This document shows positions 17,014 to 26,511 of a stretch of 64,000 nucleotides of DNA, piece after piece. The notes under the pieces were generated by a model. That model saw only the letters and a list, made by a program, of their open reading frames with translations. It was not told the origin of the DNA and searched no databases. The stretch's first letter is position 1. Each line of letters opens with the position of its first letter. Made by a program: the position numbers and the translations under genes. Location: positions 186,001 to 250,000 of the forward strand of contig NZ_JAVDQG010000005.1 of the NCBI RefSeq assembly GCF_031454155.1, given 5' to 3'. The stretch comes from Desmospora profundinema (GTDB lineage: Bacteria > Bacillota > Bacilli > Thermoactinomycetales > DSM-45169).

Positions 17014-18153
17014 TCAGACTTCGGCCGATGCGTGCTCCCGCAGGATCTGCTCGCCGCGCCGTGCCGCCAGATCCCCTTCCCTGCCGTACAGGATGATTTG
17101 TGCCTGCGCATCGCGCATCCATTTTTCAACCGGGTACTCTTGAACATACCCATGACCACCGAGCAACTGGACCGCGGAATCGGTGACGAAGCGAAGGGAC
17201 CGGTGTACTCGCGACAAGGTACCCATCGCTGATTGACCGCCCTCACCGTCAATTTTCACTGCGGACCGCCAAACCAGATGGCGCGTTGCCTGTGTCTCGA
17301 TGGCCATGTCGGCGAGATTGAAGGAGACTCCCTGAAACTTGGCGATCTCCTGGCCGAATGCCTTTCGGTATGCGGTATATTCAGCGGCATAGGAGAGTGC
17401 CGCTTGCATGATGCCGACCTCCTTGGCGGATTCCACTACATGGACCCGGGCCAATGCCTGTATAAGAAAATCACGTGCCTCCCTTTCCTTGGCGAGAACC
17501 TGCTCTTGCGTGACCATCTCGTTATCAAAGTGCAAGCGTGCACAGCCCGCGGCCAGCAAACCCAGCTGGCAGTTCCCTTCTACCGTATGCCACCGGTTGT
17601 GGGTTTTATCCAGCCACAGAATCAGGATTTCCCCCTCGGAGTCGGTGACCGCAATGAGAAGATAGTCAGCCCATGCCGCCAATCGCAGAGGCTGTGACGT
17701 CCCGCTTAACACATAACCGGTTTCCTGTGGAACCGCCTTTATCTTTGCAGTCGGGGGGACCACTCCATCTGCAGCGTGAAGGAAAGCGACAGCCGGCCAG
17801 CATCCGTCCAGGCCGGCATTCTTATACGACTTCAAAACCGGGCTATCCGGGAGTAGACGAATCAATGAGGCGGCATCCCCGGGACCGGGCAATCCCTGTA
17901 CCACAGCCAAATCGCCGAAACTGAGGGATTCCAGTATCTGAACTTGAGAGATTAACGGCATCTCCATTCCTCCCCAACTCTCGGGAAGTTCAAGTGCCAT
18001 AAAGCCTAATTCGCACCCCTTCTTCACAAGATCGGGATCGACTCGCCGGTTCTGTTCACACTCCCTTGCCATGGGTCGAACCCTCTCATCGGCAAAATTC
18101 CTGGCGAGATTGACAAACGCTCGCTCCTCTTCCGCAGGCTGATAGGAAATCAA
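17014..18153 (-). CDS. Divergent acyl-CoA dehydrogenase-like protein
   Basis: About 379 aa. Start assigned to TTG 18153 because GGAAGGGGG lies 7 nt upstream and the resulting MISYQPAEEE matches the paralogue start MISFELSPHQ; an ATG at 18192 has no good SD. ACAD architecture is kept (RHLVWRSAVKIDGEGGQSAM, LLGGHGYVQEYPVEKWMRDA), but where the partner has FEGTNQ this protein has LYGREG, so the canonical catalytic Glu is replaced by Tyr. The central FAD region is weakly conserved. It may pair with the canonical ACAD as a heteromer, as FadE-type pairs do in actinobacteria (inference). Confidence 0.82.
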   Translation of the reverse strand: MISYQPAEEERAFVNLARNFADERVRPMARECEQNRRVDPDLVKKGCELGFMALELPESWGGMEMPLISQVQILESLSFGDLAVVQGLPGPGDAASLIRLLPDSPVLKSYKNAGLDGCWPAVAFLHAADGVVPPTAKIKAVPQETGYVLSGTSQPLRLAAWADYLLIAVTDSEGEILILWLDKTHNRWHTVEGNCQLGLLAAGCARLHFDNEMVTQEQVLAKEREARDFLIQALARVHVVESAKEVGIMQAALSYAAEYTAYRKAFGQEIAKFQGVSFNLADMAIETQATRHLVWRSAVKIDGEGGQSAMGTLSRVHRSLRFVTDSAVQLLGGHGYVQEYPVEKWMRDAQAQIILYGREGDLAARRGEQILREHASAEV

Positions 18154-18239
18154 ACCAAAACCCCCTTCCGATCCCCTTCGAAATAAATCCATCCTTAGGG
18201 CGTTTCTGAACAATCTGTCGGGCGAGATTCCGGGTCAGT

Positions 18240-18394
18240 ATGGCTTTCTCCGTTTCGTTGCAAAAAGCGCATAGCGAGACCAGGGAACAAAAGTGACCCA
18301 GGCGAGACTTGTGCTCAGTGAGTGCAATGGCGAACCAAAAGCCATACCGACCCTCCCTTTTTCTCACGGAAAATTGAATGACCAGACAGGCTTT
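18240..18394 (+). repeat. Dispersed repeat, copy A (partial)
   Basis: Shares the core with copies B-D: CGTTTCGTTGCAAAAAGCGC, AGCGAGACCAGGGAAC, GGCGAGACTTGTGCTC and GCGAACCAAAAGCC, then the right end GAAAATTGAATGACCAGACA. The left end present in B-D (ACTACAGTTGCA) is missing. It abuts the TetR palindrome. Confidence 0.85.
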
Positions 18395-18416
18395 AGTACT
18401 GATACGTATCAGTACT
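18395..18416. promoter_or_regulatory. Perfect 22-bp palindrome, probable TetR operator
   Basis: Half-site AGTACTGATAC with its exact reverse complement, 240 bp upstream of the dehydrogenase pair and just after tetR. A degenerate version lies at the tetR promoter (19088-19109; 15 of 22 positions identical). Confidence 0.75.
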
Positions 18417-18436
18417 GTCCGATGTAAAAAAACCCG

Positions 18437-19066
18437 TTAAATGTGAACCGTCGTGTTCTTAGTTATCAGATTGGCAAAGGCGCCGACCACAACCCGATTA
18501 AGCAACCGTGCCAGCCGATCGAGCTCGATTTCCTTTTCGGATTCAAAAAGTTTTTGTATGACCACTTCGTTAATCGCACCCACCATTGCCTGGGCAACAA
18601 TCTTCATTTCTTCATCTGTCACTGTTTCGGACAATCCGGTTCGAACCGTACCGTAAAACAAATCGGCAAACCGCTTGTGTACGTCCCGCCGCACCTCTTC
18701 CACGGCTTGACTAACCCCCACAGAAGAAACGAGCAGCAACTGAGCGATCGAGATCCTGGTCAGGCAAATCTCGATGTAACGATGAATGCCGGCAAACGCT
18801 TTGTAAGCCATCCGTTCTTCCTTGTAGACAGCCTGCTCCACTTCCTCAATGATTTCTTCAGCCAATTGCTTAAACAGACTGACCAGTAACTCCTCCTTGC
18901 TGTTGAAATGGTTATAAAATGTGGTTTTGGATACACGGGCCTGTTCGACTACTTCCAATATGGATGTCTCCTTAAACCCCTTTGAAGTAAACAAATTCAA
19001 GGCGACAAAAAGCATTTTCTCCTGTGCATCTTTCGGCATCTCAGTCATAAACAGCAAGGGTTTCAT
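18437..19066 (-). CDS. TetR-family transcriptional regulator
   Basis: A 209-aa regulator. The N-terminal HTH is clear (ALNLFTSKGFKETSILEVVE, ARVSKTTFYNHFNSKEELLV, residues ~15-62); the C-terminal ligand domain is all helical and not assignable to a subfamily by eye. Start ATG 19066 has GGGAG upstream. It is followed by the acyl-CoA dehydrogenase pair in the same direction; matching palindromes at its own promoter and before the dehydrogenases argue for a FadR-like acyl-CoA-responsive repressor (inference). Confidence 0.9.
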   Translation of the reverse strand: MKPLLFMTEMPKDAQEKMLFVALNLFTSKGFKETSILEVVEQARVSKTTFYNHFNSKEELLVSLFKQLAEEIIEEVEQAVYKEERMAYKAFAGIHRYIEICLTRISIAQLLLVSSVGVSQAVEEVRRDVHKRFADLFYGTVRTGLSETVTDEEMKIVAQAMVGAINEVVIQKLFESEKEIELDRLARLLNRVVVGAFANLITKNTTVHI

Positions 19067-19087
19067 GAACAGTTCACTCCCAGTTGT

Positions 19088-19109
19088 GATACCAATACGT
19101 ACTGGTACT
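19088..19109. promoter_or_regulatory. Imperfect palindrome at the tetR promoter
   Basis: ACCAATACGTACTGGT core (19091-19106), matching the palindrome at 18395-18416 in 15 of 22 positions with the same centre TACGTA. Consistent with autoregulation. Confidence 0.65.
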
Positions 19110-19154
19110 ATACCATGACCTCATCAAACATTCAAGGGCTGGTTAAGCCACATA

Positions 19155-19254
19155 AAAAAATCAGGCCGACCCCTTTTTAAGTTGCCGGCAACCGAACTGC
19201 AAGGCAATGCGCCCGAAGGTTTATCGGCAATCTGAAAAAGAGACCGGCCTGATG
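19155..19254 (-). terminator. Long hairpin ending in a T-run after the leucine operon
   Basis: On the minus strand ATCAGGCCG near 19254 pairs with CGGCCTGAT near 19162, followed by TTTTTTTAT. The ~75-nt interior contains further complementary segments (TTGCCGAT, GTTGCCGGCAAC). It closes the minus-strand transcription unit. Confidence 0.65.
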
Positions 19255-19276
19255 TTCCGGACATTTCCGCCATCTT

Positions 19277-19645
19277 TTACCCTGTCTCCTTCCTCTCGAC
19301 CCAATGATGCACTCCCTCCATCAACCGCCACAGGCAACGATGGGATTCCGTTTTTCCGCGAAAGTGGGCTTCCAGCGCTTCCTGCACCAACGGCAAAGGA
19401 AAGAGCGTGTTTTCCCTCTCCGCTTCTACCACCCATTCGCACAATTCCCGGTAGAAAGCCACATCTTCCTGGGTATCACCACAGGGACAACTCACCCTTT
19501 CCAGATGGATATCCAACAATCGGGCCGCTTCTTCCAGTTCTTCCCGGACCTTCCTCACCAAATCCCGGTTCCAATACTCATGCTCCAACGCTTCCAACGC
19601 GTTTAAACCGTGCCAATGAGCCAGTCGACCGTGGTTTAGTGCCAT
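19277..19645 (-). CDS. Hypothetical protein, helical, DUF309-like layout
   Basis: A 122-aa product starting MALNHGRLAHWHGLNALEAL (ATG 19645, AAAGGATGG upstream). Mostly helical and rich in Trp, His and Glu; a Cys pair (VSCPCGDTQED) stands at the centre. I do not recognise the family with certainty; the Trp/His/Glu-rich helix pattern loosely recalls small DUF309-type proteins. Downstream of leuB in the same direction, possibly co-transcribed. Confidence 0.6.
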   Translation of the reverse strand: MALNHGRLAHWHGLNALEALEHEYWNRDLVRKVREELEEAARLLDIHLERVSCPCGDTQEDVAFYRELCEWVVEAERENTLFPLPLVQEALEAHFRGKTESHRCLWRLMEGVHHWVERKETG

Positions 19646-19778
19646 TGATGATCCATCCTTTCTGATTGGTTTACCCTGTTTATCAGTCAAAAAAATAAGG
19701 TTACAGATAGAAAGGAAGGGGGACAAGCCCCCTATTTTCCCTTTCATTCATCTTTGAATATTCATCACGTTTACCTTC

Positions 19779-20897
19779 TTACATCATCGCTTCCACTGGA
19801 ACTTTGGGGTCATCCTGTTGACGGCGGATCGCCTCCACTACCTTATCCCCCATCTCTTCCGTGGACAGGGCCAAGGCACCGGGTGATGCTACATCCATAG
19901 TTCGGGCCCCCGACGCCAACACCTCCCGGACTGCCTTTTCGATCATCCCGGCTGCCTCCTCATTATGGAAGGAATGCCGGAACATCATGGCGACAGACAG
20001 GATGGTCGCCACTGGATTAGCCACCCCTTGACCGGCAATATCCGGCGCAGAACCGTGAACCGGTTCATACAGGCCAAACGTCCCTTCTCCAAGGCTGGCA
20101 GAGGGCAGCATTCCGATGGATCCCGTCAGGATCGCCGCTTCATCGCTCAAAATGTCCCCGAACAGGTTCTCTGTGACGATGACATCGAAATCAGCGGGAC
20201 GGCGCACCATCTGCATGGCACAGTTATCCACCAGCATGTGCTCCACTTCCACTTCGGGGTATTGTTTGGCAACCCGTTCCACCACACTCCTCCATAAACG
20301 GGAGCTTTCCAGAATATTGGCCTTGTCAACAGAAGTGACATGCTTCCTTCTTCCCTGCGCCAATTGGAAGGCACGGTGAACGATTCGCTCCACTTCATGC
20401 TCGTGGTAAACCAGCGTATCAGTGGCTTTCAGCCCGTCGGCGGTCTTCTCCGTTCTTTTGTCGCCGAAGTAAAGTCCTCCAGTCAACTCCCGCACCACCA
20501 TCAGGTCGACCCCTTCCAGCACCTCCGGTTTCAAAGAAGAGCTGGATTCCAACCCCGGATACAGGATGGCCGGTCGCAGGTTGGCGTATAACCCCAACTC
20601 TTTACGTAACCCGAGCAGGGCTTTTTCCGGTCGCAGGTGTGGCGGATTCCGATCCCAACGCGGACCGCCAACCGCCCCCAACAGGACCGCATCGGCCTTT
20701 CGACATTGTGTCAGTGTCTCTTCCGGCAGCGGTTGTTTCAGTCGTTCAATGGCGCCTCCTCCCACCAGACCGAAGGAAAAATGAAAGGTGTAGTCAAAGC
20801 GGTCGCCAACCGCCTTCATCACCTTCACTCCTTCGTCTACGATCTCAGGCCCGATCCCGTCTCCGGGCAGAACGGCCACATGTTTGTGATTAGCCAT
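19779..20897 (-). CDS. leuB: 3-isopropylmalate dehydrogenase
   Basis: A 372-aa NAD-dependent decarboxylating dehydrogenase of leucine synthesis. Motifs: [31 protein letters not shown] (substrate), [34 protein letters not shown] and [19 protein letters not shown] (NAD). Usual length. Last biosynthetic gene of the ilvBNC-leuAB operon; leuC and leuD do not follow. Confidence 0.97.
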   Translation of the reverse strand: MANHKHVAVLPGDGIGPEIVDEGVKVMKAVGDRFDYTFHFSFGLVGGGAIERLKQPLPEETLTQCRKADAVLLGAVGGPRWDRNPPHLRPEKALLGLRKELGLYANLRPAILYPGLESSSSLKPEVLEGVDLMVVRELTGGLYFGDKRTEKTADGLKATDTLVYHEHEVERIVHRAFQLAQGRRKHVTSVDKANILESSRLWRSVVERVAKQYPEVEVEHMLVDNCAMQMVRRPADFDVIVTENLFGDILSDEAAILTGSIGMLPSASLGEGTFGLYEPVHGSAPDIAGQGVANPVATILSVAMMFRHSFHNEEAAGMIEKAVREVLASGARTMDVASPGALALSTEEMGDKVVEAIRRQQDDPKVPVEAMM

Positions 20898-20936
20898 GAT
20901 TGAACCTCCTTGTCAACGGATTTGTTGCACGCTCTA

Positions 20937-22493
20937 TTATGGGGCGGGAACCGGCTCGGCGGAGGATTTTGTTCGCTGAGCGCCTTCCCGATGAAGGATG
21001 CGGTTAACCGCGTGGACGTAGGCACGGGCGCTGGCTTCCAACACATCCGTGCTGACCCCCCGGCCCTGTACTTCCATTCCGTTTCGCTTCAATTTGACAT
21101 AGACTTCCCCCAGGGCATCTTTGCCGTGTGTGACTGAAACGATTTTATAATCCACCAGCTCCATCGTTTCCCCAGTCGCCCGGTCGATAGCGTGAAAGAT
21201 CGCATCTACCGAACCGCTGCCGCAAGCCGCTTCCTCCACCATCCGATTGTCCCGGTGATCCATCAACCGCAGGGAAGCGGTCGGCATCGAATGATTCCCG
21301 TAAGAGAGCTGGATGGCATCAAATCCGAAAATCTCATCTTCGTCGCCCAATCGCTCTTCCACCAGTGAAACAAGATCATCGTCCTCGATGGTCTTCTTAC
21401 GGTCGGTCAGTTCCTTAAAGCGTACAAACAACTGGTTTAGCTGTTGATCGTCAAACGTATACCCCATAGCCGCCAGTTTGTCGCGAAAGGCGTGGCGACC
21501 GGAATGTTTCCCCAGAACGAGCCGGGTATCGGTCTGGCCGACGGTCTCCGGGCGCATGATCTCATACGTGGCTGCGTTTTTCAGCATGCCGTCCTGGTGG
21601 ATACCCGATTCATGGGCGAACGCGTTGGCTCCTACCACCGCTTTGTTCCCGGGAACGAACATGCCCGTCATCTTGCTGACCATCCGGCTGGTCTTGGCGA
21701 TCTCCTTCAAGTTGAGTCCCGTCTCCACCTGATAGTGGGACTCCCGGGTAGCCAGCGCCATGGCGATTTCCTCCAAAGCGGCGTTGCCTGCCCGCTCCCC
21801 GATCCCGTTAATCGTTCCTTCCACTTGTTCCACTCCGGCTTCAATGGCAGCCAGGGAATTGGCGGTGGCCATTCCCAGGTCGTCATGACAATGGGCCGAC
21901 AGCTTCACCTTTTCAATCCTGGGCACCTCTTCTTTCAGATGGCGAAAGATATCCCCATACTCCTGGGGCGTCAGGAAACCGACCGTATCCGGGATATTGA
22001 GTACATCCGCCCCCGCCTGGATTACCCGTGCCGCCACTTGGCACAGGAAATCCTTTTCAGTGCGACCCCCGTCTTCTGTGGAAAACTCCACATGGGGAAA
22101 GTACTTTTTAGCATGGCGGACGGCAAACTCCGCCCGTTCCATCACCTGATCTTTGGTCAGGTTTAGCTTGTATTTCCGATGGATGGGAGAGGTGGCCAGA
22201 AAAATGTGGATACCGGGACTTTCCGCTCCCTTCAAGGCTTCCCAAGCGGCGTCAATATCCTTTTCCACGGCTCGGGCCAGACTGACGACTACGGGTTGCC
22301 GAACGGTCTCTCCCACTTTTTTCACCGAATGAAAATCCCCCTGGGAGGACGCTGCAAACCCAGCCTCGATGACATGAACGCCGAGCTTCTCCAGCTGAAG
22401 GGCAATCGCCACCTTCTCCTCCGCACTCAGGTTAACCCCCGGGGACTGCTCACCATCCCGCAAGGTGGTGTCAAAAAACTGGACCCTTCGCAT
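20937..22493 (-). CDS. leuA: 2-isopropylmalate synthase
   Basis: A 518-aa LeuA type 1 enzyme condensing acetyl-CoA with 2-ketoisovalerate. The catalytic TIM barrel begins FFDTTLRDGEQSPGVNLSAE with metal ligands in LSAHCHDDLGMATANSLA, and the regulatory LeuA dimer domain occupies about residues 395-505 (leucine feedback). The Ala/Pro-rich end is a normal extension. Between leuB and ilvC. Confidence 0.97.
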   Translation of the reverse strand: MRRVQFFDTTLRDGEQSPGVNLSAEEKVAIALQLEKLGVHVIEAGFAASSQGDFHSVKKVGETVRQPVVVSLARAVEKDIDAAWEALKGAESPGIHIFLATSPIHRKYKLNLTKDQVMERAEFAVRHAKKYFPHVEFSTEDGGRTEKDFLCQVAARVIQAGADVLNIPDTVGFLTPQEYGDIFRHLKEEVPRIEKVKLSAHCHDDLGMATANSLAAIEAGVEQVEGTINGIGERAGNAALEEIAMALATRESHYQVETGLNLKEIAKTSRMVSKMTGMFVPGNKAVVGANAFAHESGIHQDGMLKNAATYEIMRPETVGQTDTRLVLGKHSGRHAFRDKLAAMGYTFDDQQLNQLFVRFKELTDRKKTIEDDDLVSLVEERLGDEDEIFGFDAIQLSYGNHSMPTASLRLMDHRDNRMVEEAACGSGSVDAIFHAIDRATGETMELVDYKIVSVTHGKDALGEVYVKLKRNGMEVQGRGVSTDVLEASARAYVHAVNRILHREGAQRTKSSAEPVPAP

Positions 22494-22519
22494 GCTTGCA
22501 CCCTCCCTTATGGATGATT

Positions 22520-23641
<1,122 letters not shown>

Positions 23642-24142
23642 TTACGTTGCTGTTACCGCAGCCTTGGATACACTCCGTGGCAGCGCCGTCACACCGGTAC
23701 GGGCCACTTCCTTGATTCCATAGGGACGAAGAAGCTCCAGCAACGCATCCAGCTTGGTTCTCTCCCCGGTGGCTTGCACCATCATACTGTTGGGACCCAC
23801 ATCCACCACCGACGCCCGAAAGGGTTCCACAATTCCTTTGATCTCCAGCCGGGCCGTCGGAGCCGCGCCCACCTTGACCAAAAGCAACTCCCGCTCCACC
23901 GATGCGTGCTCGCTCAGATCCTGCACTTTGATCACGTCCACCAGTTTGTGAAGCTGCTTTTGGATCTGCTCCATGGTGCGTTCGTCCCCTTCTGTTACAA
24001 TCACCATCCGGGACAAGCCCTTCTCTTCCGACTCTCCCACGCTGATGCTCTCGATGTTAAAATTCCGGCGCCCCAAGAGGTTGGCCACCCGGGCCAACAC
24101 CCGGGGCTGGTCGTTTACGAGCACCGAAATTACGTGCCTCAT
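23642..24142 (-). CDS. ilvN: Acetolactate synthase regulatory (small) subunit
   Basis: A 166-aa ACT-domain protein ([40 protein letters not shown]) that binds valine and activates the IlvB catalytic chain. The second half carries the ALS_SSU C-terminal domain ([20 protein letters not shown]). ATGA overlap with ilvB. Also called ilvH. Confidence 0.95.
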   Translation of the reverse strand: MRHVISVLVNDQPRVLARVANLLGRRNFNIESISVGESEEKGLSRMVIVTEGDERTMEQIQKQLHKLVDVIKVQDLSEHASVERELLLVKVGAAPTARLEIKGIVEPFRASVVDVGPNSMMVQATGERTKLDALLELLRPYGIKEVARTGVTALPRSVSKAAVTAT

Positions 24143-25878
24143 TCCGCCTCATCTCCCATAATCATTTGGTCCAAACTGGCACCGGAGGGCACCATCGGAT
24201 AGACGTTCTCTTCCGGAGTCACCCAAAAATCAATGACTGCCGGTCCCGGATGGGCCAATGCTTCTTGCCACACCTGGGCCGCTTCCCGCTTATCTTTAGC
24301 CCGCCACGCCTTCACTCCAAACGCTTCCGACAGCCGGACGAAGTCGGGAGTTCCCGACAGATCCACTTCACTGTACCGCTTTTTGTAGAAAACCTCCTGC
24401 CATTGACGCACCATACCCAAACAATGATTGTTGATAATGGCGATTTTAACCGGAATATTGGCTAAAGCGATCACCGCCAGCTCCTGATTGGTCATCTGGA
24501 AACCCCCGTCACCGGTAACACTGATCACCGTCTCATCGGGACGGGCAAGTTGGGCTCCCAAAGCAGCGGGGAAACCGAATCCCATCGTTCCCAGACCGCC
24601 GGAGGTGATAAAGGAGCGGGGACGGGCAAAGGGGAAATACTGCGCCACCCACATCTGGTGCTGCCCCACATCCGTCGTGACAATCGCCTCTCCTCCGGTC
24701 GTTTCGTGGAGATGGCGAATCACCCACTGCGGCTTCAGCGTGTCCTCTGCATCACGGAATGTGTAGGGCTTCTCCCGCATCCATTCCCCCACTTGCCGGA
24801 CCCAAGCTTCCGACCGGCTGCGGGGTAATTCGGACAAGGCAGCCGCCAGTACTTTTTTCACATCTCCCACCAACGGGATATACGTATCCACGTTTTTGCC
24901 GATCTCCGCCGGGTCGATGTCGATGTGAACAATTTTGGCGCCGGTGGCGAATTTGTCAAGCCGTCCCATGGTGACCCGATCATCGAAGCGAGCCCCCACT
25001 CCGATCAGAAGATCGGTTTCCAATAAGGCGTGATTGGCAGCATAAGTCCCATGCATCCCCGGCATTCCCAACCACAGGGGGTGTTGCCCCGGGAAGCCGC
25101 CCAGCCCCATCAAGGTGGTGGTAACCGGAATATTCGCTTTTTCGGCAAAAGCGATTAACTCCTCCTCCGCTCCTGAGGTGACCACGCCGCCACCAGCCAA
25201 GATCACGGGCTTTGACGCCTCTGCCACAGCCTGGTGTAAACGTTGCACCTGCAACGGGTGCGGATTCGTCTTTGGTTGATAACCCCGGATGGAGATCGAG
25301 TCTGGATAGGAAAAGGAAGCCCTCGCATTGCTTACGTCCTTGGGGATATCGATCAGAACCGGTCCGGGACGGCCGGTGGTGGCGATATGGAACGCTTCCT
25401 TCACGACGCGGGGCAGATCCCGGACATCGGTCACCTGATAACTGTGTTTGGTGATCGGCATCGTGATGCCGATGATGTCCGCTTCCTGGAACGCATCGGT
25501 ACCGATTAGATTTTGGGCGACGTTGCCGGTAATGCAGACCAAAGGAATCGAATCCATCTGGGCATTGGCGATCCCGGTCACCAAATTGGTGGCCCCCGGC
25601 CCGGAAGTGGCGATGACCACCCCTGCTTTGCCGGTCGCCCGGGCATATCCGTCGGCGGCGTGGATTGCTCCCTGCTCATGACGGGCCAACAGATGCTTCA
25701 GCTTCCCTTGGTACAGCGAATCATAGATGGGCAGCACAGCACCGCCGGGATACCCGAACACCACCTCCACCTCTTCTTCAATCAGGCATCGCAACAAAAT
25801 CTCGGATCCTGAGAAATCGACCGGTTCCTTCCCTTTCTCCGCGCCTTGTTCCACTGTCGCCATGGATTGCGACATCAT
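24139..25878 (-). CDS. ilvB: Acetolactate synthase catalytic (large) subunit
   Basis: A 579-aa ThDP/FAD enzyme making 2-acetolactate. The catalytic Glu region is [15 protein letters not shown], the FAD domain sits mid-protein ([14 protein letters not shown]-like) and the ThDP motif is [16 protein letters not shown] followed by [12 protein letters not shown]. The N-terminal ~25 residues are an extension before [11 protein letters not shown]. Start ATG 25878 behind GAGGAGGG. First gene behind the riboswitch/T-box leader. Confidence 0.97.
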   Translation of the reverse strand: MMSQSMATVEQGAEKGKEPVDFSGSEILLRCLIEEEVEVVFGYPGGAVLPIYDSLYQGKLKHLLARHEQGAIHAADGYARATGKAGVVIATSGPGATNLVTGIANAQMDSIPLVCITGNVAQNLIGTDAFQEADIIGITMPITKHSYQVTDVRDLPRVVKEAFHIATTGRPGPVLIDIPKDVSNARASFSYPDSISIRGYQPKTNPHPLQVQRLHQAVAEASKPVILAGGGVVTSGAEEELIAFAEKANIPVTTTLMGLGGFPGQHPLWLGMPGMHGTYAANHALLETDLLIGVGARFDDRVTMGRLDKFATGAKIVHIDIDPAEIGKNVDTYIPLVGDVKKVLAAALSELPRSRSEAWVRQVGEWMREKPYTFRDAEDTLKPQWVIRHLHETTGGEAIVTTDVGQHQMWVAQYFPFARPRSFITSGGLGTMGFGFPAALGAQLARPDETVISVTGDGGFQMTNQELAVIALANIPVKIAIINNHCLGMVRQWQEVFYKKRYSEVDLSGTPDFVRLSEAFGVKAWRAKDKREAAQVWQEALAHPGPAVIDFWVTPEENVYPMVPSGASLDQMIMGDEAE

Positions 25879-25907
25879 TCTCCCTCCTCTGTTAAAAAAG
25901 TAAAAAA

Positions 25908-26215
25908 CCCTTCACCCCAACGGACGTTGGGCCCATTCCGGGTCCGAATCACGTTGATTGGGGCGAAGGGTTCGCGGTACCACCCAATGTTTGCCACCGG
26001 CCTCGCGGCCGACAGCCTTATTGAGTGCGGGCGATGGGGAGCTCCACACTCTGTCCGTTAACGGGGACGCCGTTCGCGTTCTAGTCGGATTTTCCTTTCG
26101 ACGCGCAACTCCGGGGTGAGAACGTCGCCGCACCGCGATTCTGGTCTCAGCATTCCAGAACTCTCTGTGGCGCGGGGATGCGACAACGTATGGCCCCATC
26201 TCAGTTTTTGTCCTT
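25908..26215 (-). promoter_or_regulatory. T-box leader of ilvBNC-leuAB (probable Leu specifier)
   Basis: The T-box core is TTGGGTGGTACCGCGAACCC at about 25972-25988 (minus). The terminator stem AACCCTTCGCCCCAA pairs with TTGGGGTGAAGGGTT and runs into TTTTTTAC near 25912. A stem-I-like region with AGAGAGTTCTGG lies upstream, and CTC at 26120-26118 (inside GTTCTCACC) is the likely leucine specifier, by analogy with the B. subtilis ilv-leu T-box. The specifier is inferred; it was not folded. Confidence 0.88.
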
Positions 26216-26256
26216 CTATTTCCTTTTTTTGAAAATATAGGCTTCTTCTCTTGTAA

Positions 26257-26324
26257 CAAAGCCTCCGGGCATGCCATACCCCTTTTTTCGAGAAAGTAGG
26301 TAGGACCTGCCGCAGAGGCTTTTA
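26257..26324 (-). terminator. Possible attenuator between the ykkC-class aptamer and T-box
   Basis: AAAGCCTC near 26324 pairs with GGAGGCTTTG near 26262 on the minus strand. The 5' arm overlaps the conserved GATAAAAGCC of the aptamer, the usual switching arrangement in ykkC RNAs. The T-run is short (TTTGTT). Confidence 0.55.
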
Positions 26325-26412
26325 TCCTCACGGTGTACATCCCTTAAGGGATGCTGGTGCCACTCGGTCGCAGACCCCGTGGAACGGGCGGAACCCTAGA
26401 CACCCTCCTAAC
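26310..26412 (-). promoter_or_regulatory. ykkC-class riboswitch, probably the ppGpp-binding subtype
   Basis: Conserved blocks in order on the minus strand: TGTCTAGGGTTCCG (26402-26389), GGGGTCTGCGACCGAG, then TACACCGTGAGG and GGATAAAAGCCT (26328-26317). These are the signature elements of the ykkC fold. The guanidine, ppGpp and PRPP variants differ in few bases; upstream of branched-chain amino acid genes and in tandem with a T-box, ppGpp (subtype 2a) is the expected ligand. Ligand assignment is inference. Confidence 0.8.
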
Positions 26413-26459
26413 ACATTGCAGTTTTAGTTTTGGTGGAATCGTTGAATTATTTAGATGCT

Positions 26460-26489
26460 ATTATATTAAGGGTCTACCCGCTTTGTCAA
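26460..26489 (-). promoter_or_regulatory. Sigma-A promoter of ilvBNC-leuAB
   Basis: Perfect boxes TTGACA (26489-26484) and TATAAT (26465-26460) with an 18-nt spacer, directly after ilvD. ilvD is therefore probably a separate unit that can read through. Confidence 0.85.
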
Positions 26490-26511
26490 CCGGTTTTTTG
26501 ATAAGGATTTG

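Noticed and set aside
18086-18367. Small minus-strand frames with the peptide HKSRLGHFCSLVSLCAFCNE, also near 31707, 46586 and 50552
   Set aside because: They come from the dispersed repeat, lie in both orientations relative to genes, and have no consistent start or SD. Treated as repeat, not a protein family.
19155-19254. c-di-GMP (GEMM) riboswitch or other known aptamer in the structured hairpin
   Set aside because: None of the conserved aptamer blocks are present and it lies downstream, not upstream, of genes.
26310-26412. Guanidine-I riboswitch as first reading of the ykkC-class RNA
   Set aside because: Guanidine exporters or carboxylases are absent; the ilv-leu context favours ppGpp. 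Not excluded by sequence alone.
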